From assembly GCF_019097595.1 (NCBI RefSeq), contig NC_080718.1, forward strand, positions 14,740,657 to 14,804,656: a DNA stretch of 64,000 nt, given 5' to 3'. Shown here in pieces: positions 13,981 to 26,663 of this stretch. This stretch comes from Hemibagrus wyckioides. Lineage: Eukaryota; Chordata; Actinopteri; Siluriformes; Bagridae. The notes beneath the pieces were generated by a model that searched no databases, was not told where the DNA came from, and saw nothing but the letters and a program-made list of their open reading frames with translations. The position numbers and the translations under genes were made by a program. The number at the start of each line of letters is the position of its first letter. Position 1 is the stretch's first letter.

Positions 13981-16900
13981 TCAGATGTTCACAAACATAT
14001 ATATATATTATAGGCATAAAAAAGGGGACATACATATATATATTTTATATATATATTTATTTTATTCAAAGCATTTTTTTTTTTGTTTCCACCTATCACT
14101 ACTTCTTGTTTAATATCCTTTTATGTTTGACGAATAGTCTGTAAATAGCTTGAATCTTTTAGTGTCATGAAACACCATTTATACTCCAGGATTTCAGAAG
14201 TTATTTTCTAGGCCATTCCCAGCATCAGGAACACACCTTATGTATGTTTTATCAATTGTATGTATGTTTATCACATGTGTTTTATCACCCACTTATTAAA
14301 CTAGGCTTAGTAAAACAAAAGATGTGATGAGTCTCTTTATCTGTTTACCTTTTCATGAACCACAGGAAAATTGGAGTGTGATGATATGGAGACTTTGGGC
14401 AGGAAGTCAAGCGGCCCAGAGCAGGGCTCCACTTTGCGTGACCTCCTGACATCCACAGCTGGAAAACTGCGGCTGGGGTCCACTGGGCCTGGAATAGTCT
14501 TTGCACCGGTTTATAACAGCATTGATCAGGTCATTTCCTTATACTGCCTTACTCTGCTATTCTTGTCAGCTTTTAAAGTCATTCATTAGTTTACTTTGTT
14601 TGTACTTTATGCTTTAGACTGCTCAGAAAGCTCGCATGCCCAACCTTCTGGATGACATTATTGCCTCAGTAGTCGAGAACAAAATTCCTGCCTCAAAGAT
14701 GACCAAACTTGGGTTGAATCAGGATTTGCTGACAGAGCAGAAGGAAGAGCTGGTGCTGGAGGAGGTCAAGCCTATTCGAATCCCACTGGCTGACCCACAT
14801 ACCGGTGTTCCACATGATTGGATAGGCAGACACCGGTTGCTTTGGCTTAAAGATCACCATCACCAAGGGAACCAAAGGTTGTTCAAAGAAAACTGGACAC
14901 AAGAGCAGGTTTGTGATACTGAGCACTGTTTAAACAATATTTATTAATGGGTAGAGAGACAAAGCAGGTGCTTTTAGGACAGAGGACGTCAGGGAAATAT
15001 CTTATTTTGAACTGACATTTGGCTAAATGTAATACTCATTGGAGTAATGACTTCTTTTTTTTTTTTCTTTTTTATTAAATTTCTGCAGACCTACAAAATA
15101 TGTTTCCTCAGTTACATAATGAAACAGGGTATCTAAAAAAGGACAAACAATAAACCCTCCCGAGAGGCCACAAAAAATAAAAAATTAAAATAAATAAATA
15201 AAAATATCTAATGACTCTAATGAGAAGGTACAAATGTTACACTTAAGTTCTCAATAATACTCAGTATAGGGCTCTAGATTTTGTAAAAGCATTTCAGTGT
15301 TCTATTGGAAGTATATCTAATTTTTTCGAGGTAGATGCATTGCAATACCTCTCGTATCCAATCCCCTGAGTAAGGACCTCTTAACACCATGCATTAATAA
15401 TCTGTAGAACTTTGCTGCTATTTGGTATGATTCATAGACTGATTTTGATAATGTTTCTCTGCAGCCGGTGCTGGTCTCTGGCCTGCACAAGAGTCTGAAT
15501 GTCAGTTTGTGGAAGCCAGAGAACTTTAACAGAGAATTCTCAGCTCTCCACAGTGATTTCTACAACTGCCGTGATGGGAGCATCATTAACACCTGTGTCA
15601 AGGAATTCTGGGATGGATTTGAGGATGTTTCAAGTAAGTGTGTTCACATCTTGCTCAGTATTTTCTTGACTTTAGCTTGACTAATGGCCTCTTCCTATAT
15701 ACCTCAGGCTTTTCAGCAGTCCAGATGTGGTCAGTTGTGGTGTAGGTTGTGCTAAGATGATAAATAGCTGGTTAGTTGGACTAGATGTTTTACAGCAAGG
15801 AACACAATGAAGTAGGATAGTGATTACTACTGTTGCAATGTTATCATATTGTATGTCGGTGTTTTTAATCAGGGAGAAGTAAATCTGCTAAAGGTGACCC
15901 TGCCGTATACAGACTAAAGGACTGGCCATCAGGGGAAGAGTTTCTGGCACTCATGCCATCCAGGTTAGTGTTCCATACTAGTACATTTTCCTCTGCATAC
16001 ACAGACCGCCTACAGGATTTGATTAAACTTTCATTCATTTGAATACAACTTGAACATATTTTAATATACACCTCTATATATAAGCTCAAGTTGATGCTCG
16101 CTATTGTACAGTCTAACCTTTTGTGCTATTTCAAGTGATCATTGGATAGCTATGGGTTCTGATTTTCACATCGTAATAATGTAATCATTTTTGCCTGAGT
16201 CATTTATGATAATATGATAACATTTTCCTGTCTAGTTTATGTTAAGAGTATTACTGCAGGTATGCAGAAGTAGCATATAGTACATGGCTTGGATAATAAA
16301 ACAGTAATGCCCTTGCTAGGTATGAAGATGTTATGAGAGTGTTGCCAGTTCCAGAATACACTGGACCAGATGGCACCCTCAACCTGGCCTCCCGCCTTCC
16401 ACCATTCTTCATTCGGCCAGACCTAGGTCCTCGCCTCTGCTGTGCACATGGTATTCCCCTCGGTTCTTCACCTCCTACTGTTCCAATAGGCCTGTCATAC
16501 TAAGTCCTCGTTTTAGTAATCCGGCTTAGTGTATATAAAACGTGTGTGTGTGTGCAGGTGTGACAGCATGCCCAGAGCAGGACTTTGGAACCAGCAATCT
16601 TCATGTTGAGATCTCAGACACTATGAGTATTCTGGTCTACGTGGGTGTAGCCAAGGGCAATGGAGCTCTCTCCAAGTCAGGTTAGACCTTAATTTTGAAT
16701 GCAAGCTTAGGATATCGTGTGGCACTCAAATTCATTTGACATGGAGGATTGATCATAATAAAATAGATATTTAACGGACCAAAGTGTTAAATCACTGTCA
16801 TTTTGATTGTAAATAAACCCCAAACAAATATGTTACATTACATGACAGTTATTCTGTATTCTGATTTATAACAAGGCCATAATACTTGTTTCTGATTGGC

Positions 16901-19756
16901 TGACAGGTGTGTCACAGTAATTTATGTTTTTTTTCTTCTGACAAGTCTTCCCTGTTGCTTGTCAGTGAAAATAAATGCATAGACTTATATACATCATCAT
17001 TTGATAACGATGATTATCGTTTGTGTATATAGCATAATTTGAGTCTGGATTCTTCTTCTTCTTCATCATCATCTAAAAAACACCACTCTGTAAACTTTAA
17101 AGGGATTTCTTGACCCATAGTACGTATCTCTGTGGTAACACTCATGATTATGTCTTTCAGGGGTTTTGAAGCTCTTAGAGAGAGAGGATCTGGATGAGAG
17201 TGCAAAGCAGAGGCTAAGAGATCCCAGTGAAACTCCAGGTGCACTGTGGCACATCTACCTGAGTAAAGATCTCCATAAAATCCAAGAATTCCTTCAAACG
17301 GTATGGTTCTGTTTATTAAAGCAGCAAAGTGTTTTATCCCCTAAGGTCAAACATACAACTACCATTTGGACATGATAATGTTTACTGCTACTGATTTGAA
17401 GCTAATGTGTATGTGCAATAAAGTGGGCATGTAGTCAATATCCATTAGGGTAATCCTTAATCCCTAAATGTTTGTTTGTTTGTATATGTGTGTAGGTAGC
17501 AATAGAGCGTGCTGAGGCAGATGCTGAGGCTGACTCTGAGGCTGAATGGGAGAGTGAGGCAGACCCTCTGCGTGAGGGATGCTGGTATCTAAGCCCGAAG
17601 CTGCGGCAGAGACTGCTGGAGGAACACGGTGTGGAGAGTCGCACACTGCTGCAGTTCTACGGAGACACTGTGATTATTCCTGCCGGAGCCCTGCACCAGG
17701 TCACACACTCTCTGTCACAATATCTCATGCTTTATTAAAGACCAAGGTCAGATTACAGTGGAAAGACTGTGTTATGGATCTCTCAATCCCTTATGTATGA
17801 TACTAGTAACATGTCTGAATTTCTTGTGTGTGGATCTGATGCACTGTACCACTGCCAAAAACACATATACGCTGATCAGGCATAACATTATGACCACCTG
17901 CCTAACATTGTTTTGGTCCCAAACATTGTCTTTTGCTGCCAAAACAGCCCTGACCTGTCATGCACTGTGTATTCTGACACCTTTCTATCAGAACCAGCAT
18001 TAACTTCTTCAGCAATTTGAGCAACAGTAGCTCATCTGTTGGATCGGATCACACGGACCAGCCTTCGCTCCTCACGTGCATCAATGAGCCTTGGCCACCC
18101 ATGACCCTGTCACCAGTTCATCACTGTTCCTTCCTTGGACAATTTTTGATAGATACTGACCACTGCAGACCGGGAACACCCCACAAGAGCAGCAGTTTTG
18201 GAGATGCTCTGGTCCAGTCATCTAGCCATCACAATTTGGCCCTTGTCAAACTCGCTCAAATCCTTACTCTTGTCCATTTTTCCTGCTTCTAACACATCAA
18301 CTTTGAGGACAAAATGTTCACCTGCTGCCTAATATATCCCACCCACTAACAGGTGCCATGATGAGGAGATAATCAGTGTTCTTCACTTCACCTCTCACTG
18401 CTCATAATGTTATGCCTGATCAGTGTATACCAGAATAGAGGATGCTGTAAGATAAAGCAAAAATATTGAGGGATCAAGCAGTTTTTACTTATGTGTGGGA
18501 GAACGCAGTCTGATATGAATCTCACAGCACATACTGATTCACATAGGCCCATATTAAACCTGACATAGTGCTCGCCAATGCTGCACAGCAGGTTTAGTAC
18601 ATGCATTCATTCATTTATCTTCTGTAACTGCTTTATTTTGGTCAGAGGTGCTGTGGTTTAAATAACTAATTTGTATTTGTTTTGGGAAATAGAAAAAACA
18701 TTTAAAATCAACAGCACATTAACTGTGAAAGCAAAATTAACTGTGGAAGCAAGTGTGAGTGTGATTAAAAATCCCATTCCCACGCCACACCTCCATATTA
18801 CAGTGTCTGTTTTTCTTTCATTTCTGCTGCTGGTTTGGTGTGTTTTGTAAATGTACAATGCTAAACAAGAGGGAAAAAAAAACAAAGGAGCCATTCAGGA
18901 GCACTCTTTTAGGATGGAGCATATCCAGATTTTTTAAGATTATATGAAAAGTTCCAGCAAAACATTCCAGCACCACCTGTTGAAAAGGTTCTAGCAAATC
19001 AGTGAAAAGTAAAATGTGCTTTTAACAGTATTACAAGTATTCATTATTGTTGTGCTTTTTTTTTTTATTCTCAAATTAAATGTGTTTTTTCTTCATGTCC
19101 AGGTGATGAATGTGCACAGTTGCATTCAGGTGAATGTGGACTTTGTGTCCCCTGAACATGCCCACAACTCATATTACCTGACGCAGGAGCTCCGTCCCCT
19201 CAAAGACCAAGTTAATTATGAGGACAAGTTACAGGTAACAACATACTTTGAATTACATTTTCTTATTCATGTCCGTCCTGTGGCACTCACTCCACTCGTT
19301 ACTCACATGATGTGCAAATCCAAAGAAAAATGTATGACGCTGTTTTGGGCAAGTTAAAACATTTATTTGCTTGCGTGATATAAAGATATAATCATCCCTA
19401 CAGAAGGAACGGTTCAAACTTTCATACAGGTGTCTGTGTGTATTTATGTGCCAGCACATACGAGGTAATAATATCCTCGTATACTCTCCTTAAGTTTTCC
19501 TGTAGAAGAAAACTAATGCTGAGAAGAAAAGTTAAAAACCCCCGACTCTTTCTTAAGGAGGACAGTTTGTACTGTCACGAGCAGGGAAAAATCATCAGCA
19601 CCATCATGTATTCTGCAATAAGTAGTCACCTTTGCGTTCATCTTGCTTGTTCAGGTAAAGAACATCTTTTACCACTCGGTGAAGGACGCCGTGGCTGCTC
19701 TGAGCCGGTACTTGAAAGAGCAGAGCACAGAAGAGGTGAAGGAGGAAGAATGCTGA
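1748..19756 (+). CDS. jmjd1c: JmjC domain-containing protein 1C (KDM3 family), 5'-truncated by the window edge
   Basis: Nuclear JmjC-family chromatin protein. I assembled 24 exons: 1748-1853, 3223-3347, 3473-3610, 3717-3758, 3979-4105, 4320-5986, 6132-6286, 6458-8964, 9512-9713, 12453-12682, 12861-13013, 13096-13185, 13326-13450, 13611-13707, 14366-14529, 14618-14908, 15465-15633, 15873-15963, 16320-16450, 16558-16680, 17161-17300, 17496-17699, 19103-19234, 19655-19756. All have GT-AG borders and compatible phases, giving 2436 residues and a TGA stop. About 160 N-terminal residues of the human-length protein lie upstream. Family signatures are [10 protein letters not shown] and [11 protein letters not shown] in the two giant exons, a KDM3-type zinc finger (KCRECR, CDAC, CHKC, CMDC; about residues 1690-1815), LRDLL (an LXXLL motif), and a JmjC domain with metal ligands H2219, E2221 and H2358 of the visible protein. 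Within JmjC there is an acidic Ala/Glu/Asp stretch in exon 22. The a or b duplicate cannot be assigned. Confidence 0.96.
2664..3122 (-). mobile_element. Tc1-like element, 5' transposase half only, degenerate
   Basis: It begins with a terminal motif (caggcataacattatgacca, about 2671-2690) that recurs as the terminal repeat of the element at 17866-18429. The minus strand encodes the N-terminal helix-turn-helix part of a Tc1-family transposase: SEFDKGQIV and [20 protein letters not shown] around 2895-3065, then [18 protein letters not shown] in a different frame around 2755-2825. The catalytic DDE half is absent and the frame is broken, so it is not functional. The other end is not recognisable. 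It lies in the intron between the first two visible jmjd1c exons. Confidence 0.85.
11228..11856. mobile_element. Tc1-like fold-back element in a jmjd1c intron
   Basis: A block at 11228-11280 (tttcagaaactgctgatct ... tctctagagttta) reappears as its reverse complement at about 11613-11668, giving arms of about 53 bp separated by about 330 bp. The right edge is a Tc1-type end (ggtgttcctaataaattgg, about 11836-11854). The matching left end was not found. The interior is degenerate transposase-derived sequence. The rest of the intron, 9714-12452, shows no exon. Confidence 0.75.
13897..13998. repeat. 102-bp perfect palindrome with (AT)31 centre
   Basis: A 20-base left arm at 13897-13916 (atgtttgtgaacatctgacc) and its exact reverse complement at 13979-13998 flank an uninterrupted 62-base alternating AT tract, which is itself self-complementary. 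The outer flank (ttatatggcc just left of the arm) resembles a Tc1-type terminal repeat. It lies in the jmjd1c intron between 13707 and 14366. Confidence 0.92.
17866..18429 (-). mobile_element. Non-autonomous Tc1-like element with both terminal repeats
   Basis: The ends are inverted copies of each other with one mismatch over about 28 bp: tatacgctgatcaggcataa at the left and its complement ending at 18429. TA lies at both edges, as expected for Tc1 target duplication. The body is the same sequence as the element at 2664-3122 and carries the reverse-strand N-terminal transposase region but no catalytic region. It sits in the jmjd1c intron between 17699 and 19103. Beyond it, 18430-19102, I see no exon. 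Confidence 0.88.
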
Positions 19757-20533
19757 CGGCATCCGTGCTCACTCTGTGAGCATGGTCCCAGGTGCAGACA
19801 ATTCTCCAGTTCCTTCAGGAGCAAAACACTGCTCTGAGAACCAATTCTGGAGTCGCACATTTCACCCCAACGACCATAAACACTATTTTGCTTCCATGCA
19901 AGAACCCATCACTTCCTTCATGATGTCACCATATTCTGTTTGATTATTGTTGATATCTTCTCCAGAGCTCAGCCCCACCCCGGTATCTTCCTGCTTGGCC
20001 AGGAAGTGAGGTGAGAGGCTGAGGCATGTCTGAACAGTGGAATAGAGGAAGTGTATCTCTCTCTCTCTATCTCTCTCTCCTGAGCAGGCAGCTGCAAAGT
20101 TGCTGAGAAGGAAGAGAGGTGAACTGCTAAGCACAGCACTTTCAAGCTCTCACATGCTGTAGGCTGTGGATAACCCATGCAAAAGAACAACCACAAAGGC
20201 ATTTTTCTTCAGAAGAATGATGCTCTGAGGCATATCCTTAATCAGTAGTTATCGTGCTGCTAACTGTTAGCTACACTGTCTGCTGAGGTTCCGACCAGCG
20301 GGAGGGGAGAGCAGCTAGGCTAACACAACCATAGCAGCATTCCTTTACACGTCTGCCAACGCCAAGCTTTTATTGTTTGTTTAAAGGTGATATTAAATTA
20401 TTAACAGTTTGGCTGGTATTCACTGTGCAGAAGGAGAATATAAAGGAATTTACAGTATATGATGTGTTTGTTTAAAAAAAAAAAAAAGGTTCTTGTGAAA
20501 TTTTCAGCTGAGATATGATATGTAAATAGCAGA

Positions 20534-20572
<39 letters not shown>

Positions 20573-20670
20573 TAATTATGATTTTTCTATAACATGGTGT
20601 GCTTTATTTGCTGTATGTGTTGTTTGCTACTGTATGTACATTGAAGCTACAGAGATGTTTTACATTTTCC

Positions 20671-20676
20671 ATTAAA
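20671..20676 (+). terminator. jmjd1c: Candidate jmjd1c polyadenylation signal (ATTAAA)
   Basis: An ATTAAA hexamer lies about 0.9 kb past the jmjd1c stop codon. The stretch 19757-20700 is taken as 3' UTR. It includes an AT repeat at about 20538-20566. There is no transcript evidence for this site. Confidence 0.4.
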
Positions 20677-20699
20677 AATGGAATCAATCAAGAACAGGT

Positions 20700-23600
20700 A
20701 TTTTGTGGCAATTTTGTGTGTAAAACAATACCTCAGTACACATCAAACTCGGCACACATTTTCAAATAATATTTATTTTTGACAGAATTTTAATTTCAGC
20801 GAACTGAAACCTTAACATTTTCAGAATGAAGACAATGAGGTTTTCATTATTTTTTCAATGTAAATATGCATTTTCACCAGGTCACCATTTAAAGTGCTGC
20901 TAATTTATTGAAGGCCCTGTATGTGTTTAGTACCAGCGGGGTCTGGAAACCCCCCGGATTTTGTGAAGCAAAGCCAGGGGATTCACACTTATTAACCCAT
21001 AAATAGCACTGAAGTCTGTAGTTACATCTGGGTATCAATTTCCTTATTTAACTCTGTGTGCTTAACTCTAAATACAGTACATAGATCTCATTGTTCATAC
21101 GTTCTTTCTGACTGGGTTGAATTCAAACCCTGTGTAAACGTATAGTGAATGTCAACTTCAAACTAATGACAGTTTATTTTGTAGAAAAATGTATTGTCAT
21201 GATGAATTGTATTCATATCAAGGACTAGGTTTCCAAATACTCACAACATTATGTAACTGTGCCACGGCTACTTTAATACCCTCCTGGAGGTTAGTTGTAG
21301 GAAAGACTAGAAACCCTGAGCAGGTCAGTATAGCATAGCAGGATGCTCAGGTAAATTGACAAAATGTCCAACTTTAGGCTTGTTTTCCTCCACCAGTCCC
21401 AATGTTCCTGAGATTGAAAGTGCCTGTGTTGTGGTCGTCTATCTTCTGTCTTTACAGAGATGTTTGTGAGCCTGTGGACCGCGCTAAGGGACTCCTTAAA
21501 GACATTTAGACGTGTTAACTTTGTGATAACAATCTTGCGAGTGTTAGACGTTTCCAGGTCTTCACCCTTTTCCAGGCTTCTGATTAAACATTGTTGGTGA
21601 ATATGTGTGCCTCTGGAGCTCCAGAGCTTATTTATTATTTCAGTCAGAGAGCAATAGATTATACATGCATTCAGGAGCGACTTTTTTTTCTTTTCTTTTT
21701 TTTTTTAAACACTGATCAGGCAAAACCCAGCTGATGTGCAAGCCTACAATTACCTTCAAATTGAATGTGTATGTGACTTGAATGCTGCTTCTTAGTGCTC
21801 ACTGAGTATTAAAAAGAGCGAAAATGCATTTGTTTGTCGACTGACTGAGTGATTAATTGAGTATGAATGAAATAATGATTAATAATGCTTTATATGGTCA
21901 TGGCTCCTCAACAGCACTAAATAGCTTGGAGTGCTCCATTACATAATTGGTGTTACACCATCTATAATCCACCAAGTGTCCTCCCAGTTCATTTTCTGTC
22001 CTTAATGAGGCTCCGTACGGGAGATCTGAATAAGCACAATAACAAAGGTACTGGGGGAAATAATGACTTTCATTTCGGTCATTCTCATTTGGAATCATTT
22101 GGATTGATGTTACCAAGTTGTTTTTATTTTTCGTATACTATGTAATTAGTCCTCAATATATACTGTATGTATGATACAAATCAATAATAAAGGTAGCTCA
22201 GTAGTTATGTTATGTTCTGACTGCCAGAAATCAATTTCTTTGGGTCGTGTAATCCTCAAATGCTTAGCCTGCTGAGTGGATGAAGTGTATGCCTTCCTCA
22301 TTAGTCACTCTGAATAAAAGTGTCTGCCAACCAAATGAATGCAATAAATTAGGCTGCAAGAACTTTTCAAAAAGACCTTACTATGTGGTGGTGTAAGTCC
22401 TATCGTTTCTGCAAAGTCAGGTGCATACACAACACAGTGGGCATTTGAATTAGTTCACATTTTCCTTGTTTTGCATTCTTAAATCTGAATAAAGACTGGT
22501 GTTGAGCTCTGACTAAACCAGATAAGATTCTTAGCACAGCTCTGTTGCCTCTGTGGGGAGCTCTTTCTGAACACTGTAAAGCCCTCTGTGGCTAATCTCC
22601 ATTAATAGTTGGTGTTTGGCGCCACCTGCTGGGCTGCTGTTTAGAACTGATCAGATCTGACACTACAACATTAATGTTTTACAAACAGCATCCCTATTAG
22701 CATTTCATATCACATCAAATATCAGAAATACATCTATATTAATGTTCATCTTTAAATTGTATACAGTAACATGTCTTGACTGGATCAAGGGAAATCTCTA
22801 TTCGGTTAATGTTTATTTTTTTTAAGTAATATAAAATTGAGTTGACGGCCAAGAGAAGGAACCTTCTACTGCACATATAACAAATATTAATGACTAATGC
22901 GCTAATTGTACACCAAGCCTCTTGTGTCTTCTAAAGACTTTGTAAATAAATAAATTAATTAGTTAATTAATTAATTGTTTACATTTCTGGACAGCATGAC
23001 TAAGAATTTGTACCAAGGTTTTTAAAGACATTATAACTGAACTAAAACCTGAGCACCTGTGACCTAATGTATATCACAGTTCACAACTTAAATCTAAAAA
23101 AAAGTAATTTATACTGTATGTGCTGCATATGTGTACTGTTATATATAGTACACTACAAGTTTACATTATTTAGAAAGAAAGACTGGATCATAAACCATCA
23201 TGCCAAGCCCATTTTTTGTGTATGTGTGGGGAAAACTCAAAATCTATCAGAAATAAAAGAGATCCACTCAGGAATCAGCTGCACATACTGCTATGATTAG
23301 AAAAACATTGTTCGCTATTGCATGTATACGCAGTGATGTCGATTTTTTGGTGGGTCTGTGTCGATTTTACACCTAATGATCAACACCCCCATGCAATCCA
23401 TCCTGCTGCCTTATGTCTTTGTTTCTTGGTAGTGACATGGGCAATACCTATCACGCTTTGGAAGCGTGGTCATCCATCTTCCTGGGCTCTCCACCCACGC
23501 ACTGGGCAGAAGGGTGACGGGGGGTGCGCCAGTCTCCAAAACAGAGTTACACTCATTCATTAGAATTACAAACTGGCTCTTCCCATACATCCTATTATTT

Positions 23601-26130
23601 TATTACATTTCCTATGTTTATGTGTACTCTGAAATGTACATAATTGATCATATGATCTGTATGTCATGCCTGGAAAGGAGACTTTTAGTTCACAAAGGAT
23701 CAGATTCAGAGCTTACGAAGCTCTTAATAACTGTTAAGATTACATGATTTGTTTATATATATATATAAATATTATATTATTATATTATAAATTATATTAT
23801 ATATGTATAATACAAATCTGTACAGAAATATTAGGCAAGATCATAGTTCCCTAAATTTCTAAACATGTCCTGACTTTGCAACACTTTCTTTCTATGCACT
23901 TTATATAATATCTAAATAAAGTTTGTGATATTCCATCTAAGGAGCGTTTTAATTAAACATCTTTAGTTTGGCACTGATAGTCTTATGTGTGTGATTGGTG
24001 AGGTAGATTTCAGCAAAGGGTCAGCTGTTAGTAAACCCCGCCCTGAGCATGGTGTGCATATGTGACCCAAACACCTACGGACTCCCCCCCCCCAGCAAAG
24101 CTACGTTTTCTGGTCCAATCTCCTAGCTCTCTCCCAAACCTTATTCATTATCATAACAATTTCCACTCTGAGGATGTGTAGAGGTGGGAACAAACCCACA
24201 GTCTGATTTATTCAGTTGCTTTCTGGTTGTAGGAAATGTATATGATCGGTTCTGCTCTTATAGGCGTATGAAAGTGTGTGTGATTAGGTGTCCTGTGTGA
24301 ATGTGTATTGGCAGCAACAGTAGAGAGGCCTAAAGTTGCAAGATTCGGTGGAAATTTGTAGCTAAATAAACCAAAGAGCCAGGGAAGGACTGAAAGAGCC
24401 TCCAGTAAGATATTGGTAAGTGTTAAACTATGTTGTTCATCAAATCAGTGTATGATGTGTTTAGTTACATTTTTTGTCCTACTACTGACAAATCCATAAT
24501 ATTGATTTATCATTATAGGTTTATATCTGTTTTAAGCACAAAATGTTAATAGTGCAAGCCAAACAAAGAAACAAACTTTGAGACATTTTGTATTATTTTG
24601 TTTTGCCATGAAATCAAGAAAAACTGTAAAAAAAAAACAAAAAAAAAAAACAAAATGTTTATTATCTGAGGATATGATTGATCTACATACTTACCATATA
24701 TAGCACATATATATTGTAAGATCATTTGTTATCTAAATATGATCCACAAAACTATGATTTGAAATAAATTGTACTGTATTCTTGGAATAAAGTCATATTA
24801 TATAAAATTAAGCACTACTACTTTAAAAATAATAATTGGGGAAAAAAAGTTTGAAAAGGCCCAGACAGCAGTGTTTTGGGGCCCAGTGTGTCAGTATACA
24901 AAAAACATGCATTGAATATTAGTCTGGTGTGTAATGAAAGGGAATAATCTATTTTAAAGAAATCTCTCTGTGACGTTTGATTAATCGGTGTGTGCAGGGG
25001 TCGACAGACCCCCATGCAACACCACAGCACACGCAAACAAAACGGGTGGTGAAACACGGCGCGGCGTGGGCGTACAGGGCACAAGGGGCATGGGAGGGGC
25101 ACAAGGGGCTGGGGGTAGTGGAGGCTATGCCAAACAATCAGACAATCCACTATACAAATGTTAAGAATGCAAAATATTGAAAATAGTCCAATTAAACCAA
25201 TGGATATATATGAAGTATCTGTGACATGGAACGGTTTCCAAAACAAAACATTACTGATGTCACTTATTTAAATTCCCTGCAATTTAGTACACTTTAGCTT
25301 TTATATCAGCTATTAACTTGGGCCTATTCTCTTCTGATAGATTAAAATAGAAATCTAAAAGAGAAGCTGGCAAGCAGACACAATAGGAATACATTTTTGT
25401 GCCTGTGGGTGTGAAACAAAGGACAAGGACATGGAGTGGGACTGAAGCTCTGCCCCCAACAATGTTGAAGCAGGCAAGCCTGAATCCAAACTGCCTCACT
25501 ATATGAGATATAAAGCTCAAAATAGTGCATAGAAGCCTTAAACCCATCCCTATGTAGTGCACTGTGAGCCATTTGGAGTTTGTCCTTTACGGAAATAGCC
25601 AGGCACTTCCTCAAAACTACAAAATGTAATGTGTCAGCCTCAGATTTGGCCTGTACTTTTGAAATGCACGTGAATTCCTCAAACAACCTACAATCATTTG
25701 ACAGCAGAGAAGACCCTTTCTTTAAAAGTCATTACAACTGAATGTATGTGGATATTAAAAGAGCTTATGGGATGAATTTCAGATTAGCCCTTTATCACGA
25801 CTGCAGCATTTCAGATGACAGAAGGGGAATGGATGTCGTGTGTATTTAAGCGTGGGAAGACAAACTCTCATTAGTGAACTGCCATCACACACAGTGTGTG
25901 TACGCCATTACATTTATCTGTGAGTGACATGGCTCTTTAATTACTAGGTTTCCAAACTTGCCATAATTCCAGCTGCTCTGTCTCACACCCGTGTACACAC
26001 ATGCATATTAAAAAAAAATATTTTTTTAATAGAAAATGCGCAGAATGTAGTCCAGATAGATAACTCAGACATAGACTACTTGTGAAACTGGTTGCGTCAC
26101 TTTGGGTTGTGTGAAGAGTCGGTGAAGACA
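20700..26130. other. Gene-poor interval between jmjd1c and egr2
   Basis: No open frame here resembles a known protein, and none joins to neighbours through plausible splice sites. A short TIR-like remnant (cactgatcaggca, about 21711-21724) matches the Tc1 family seen in jmjd1c. Regulatory DNA for egr2 is likely somewhere in the stretch, but none can be pointed to from sequence alone. The human gene nrbf2, expected here, was not seen. Confidence 0.6.
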
Positions 26131-26131
26131 T

Positions 26132-26663
26132 GTGCATGCATGTGTGTGTGTGTGTGTGTGTGGGCGCGCGAGAAGCTCGGAGCGCGCGCAGGGAGGAGGT
26201 AGTAGAGCGGCAAGCTGTAGGAGGGCAAAATCTATTCAGCGAGGAGAGCCTCGGCTTTGGCTGAGAATCCACGGAGAAGGGGCTGTTCTCTTGTGTGGGT
26301 GGCTTTAAAATTAGGCCTCAATCACAAGTACAGCAACTGCTCGATTGCTCACGCCGCCACAGATGAAAATAGATCATGGTGGCAGAAAAACAAAGAATGA
26401 CGACAAGGGGTTTGATGCTGTGTCAGAGATACTGTATGGAAAGTGTCTTCCTGCCAGCCGAAGGAGGAAAGGAGAAGTCATTTTGCAGTATGGAATTATT
26501 GCATGGGAGTACACTCGCTCTCAAAGGTTTCCAAACGTGCGCGTGTCATCTTTCCAGTTACTTCTGCAACATGGAAGCATTTCTCAAACACTACAGAGCA
26601 GGAGAAAATATCAAAAATAGTACTCTCGTGTATACAGTAAGCATTAACACGTTGTTAGATTAA
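26132..26663 (+). promoter_or_regulatory. GC-rich patch with stop-free reading in three frames; possible upstream promoter or exon of egr2
   Basis: A TG repeat (about 26141-26162) runs into a CpG-dense patch (ggcgcgcg ... gcgcgcgcag, 26162-26190), unusual for this AT-rich interval. Just downstream, all three forward frames stay open for 200-290 bases (26345-26620, 26376-26663, 26443-26640). None of the three peptides is recognised. It lies about 1.1-1.5 kb upstream of the egr2 ATG and could be an alternative promoter/exon or a noncoding transcript. No function is assigned. Confidence 0.3.

Noticed and set aside
20935..20995. Short GC hairpin (ggggtctggaaacccc)
   Set aside because: The stem is only a few bases and it has no context suggesting an RNA gene.
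23318..23747. Overlapping open frames of 81 and 93 codons
   Set aside because: No family resemblance, and no splice context joining them to neighbours. They are probably part of an unnamed repeat or chance frames.
24818..25246. 142-codon minus-strand open frame between jmjd1c and egr2
   Set aside because: Low-complexity hydrophobic and Pro/Cys-rich peptide with no recognisable domain; chance ORF.
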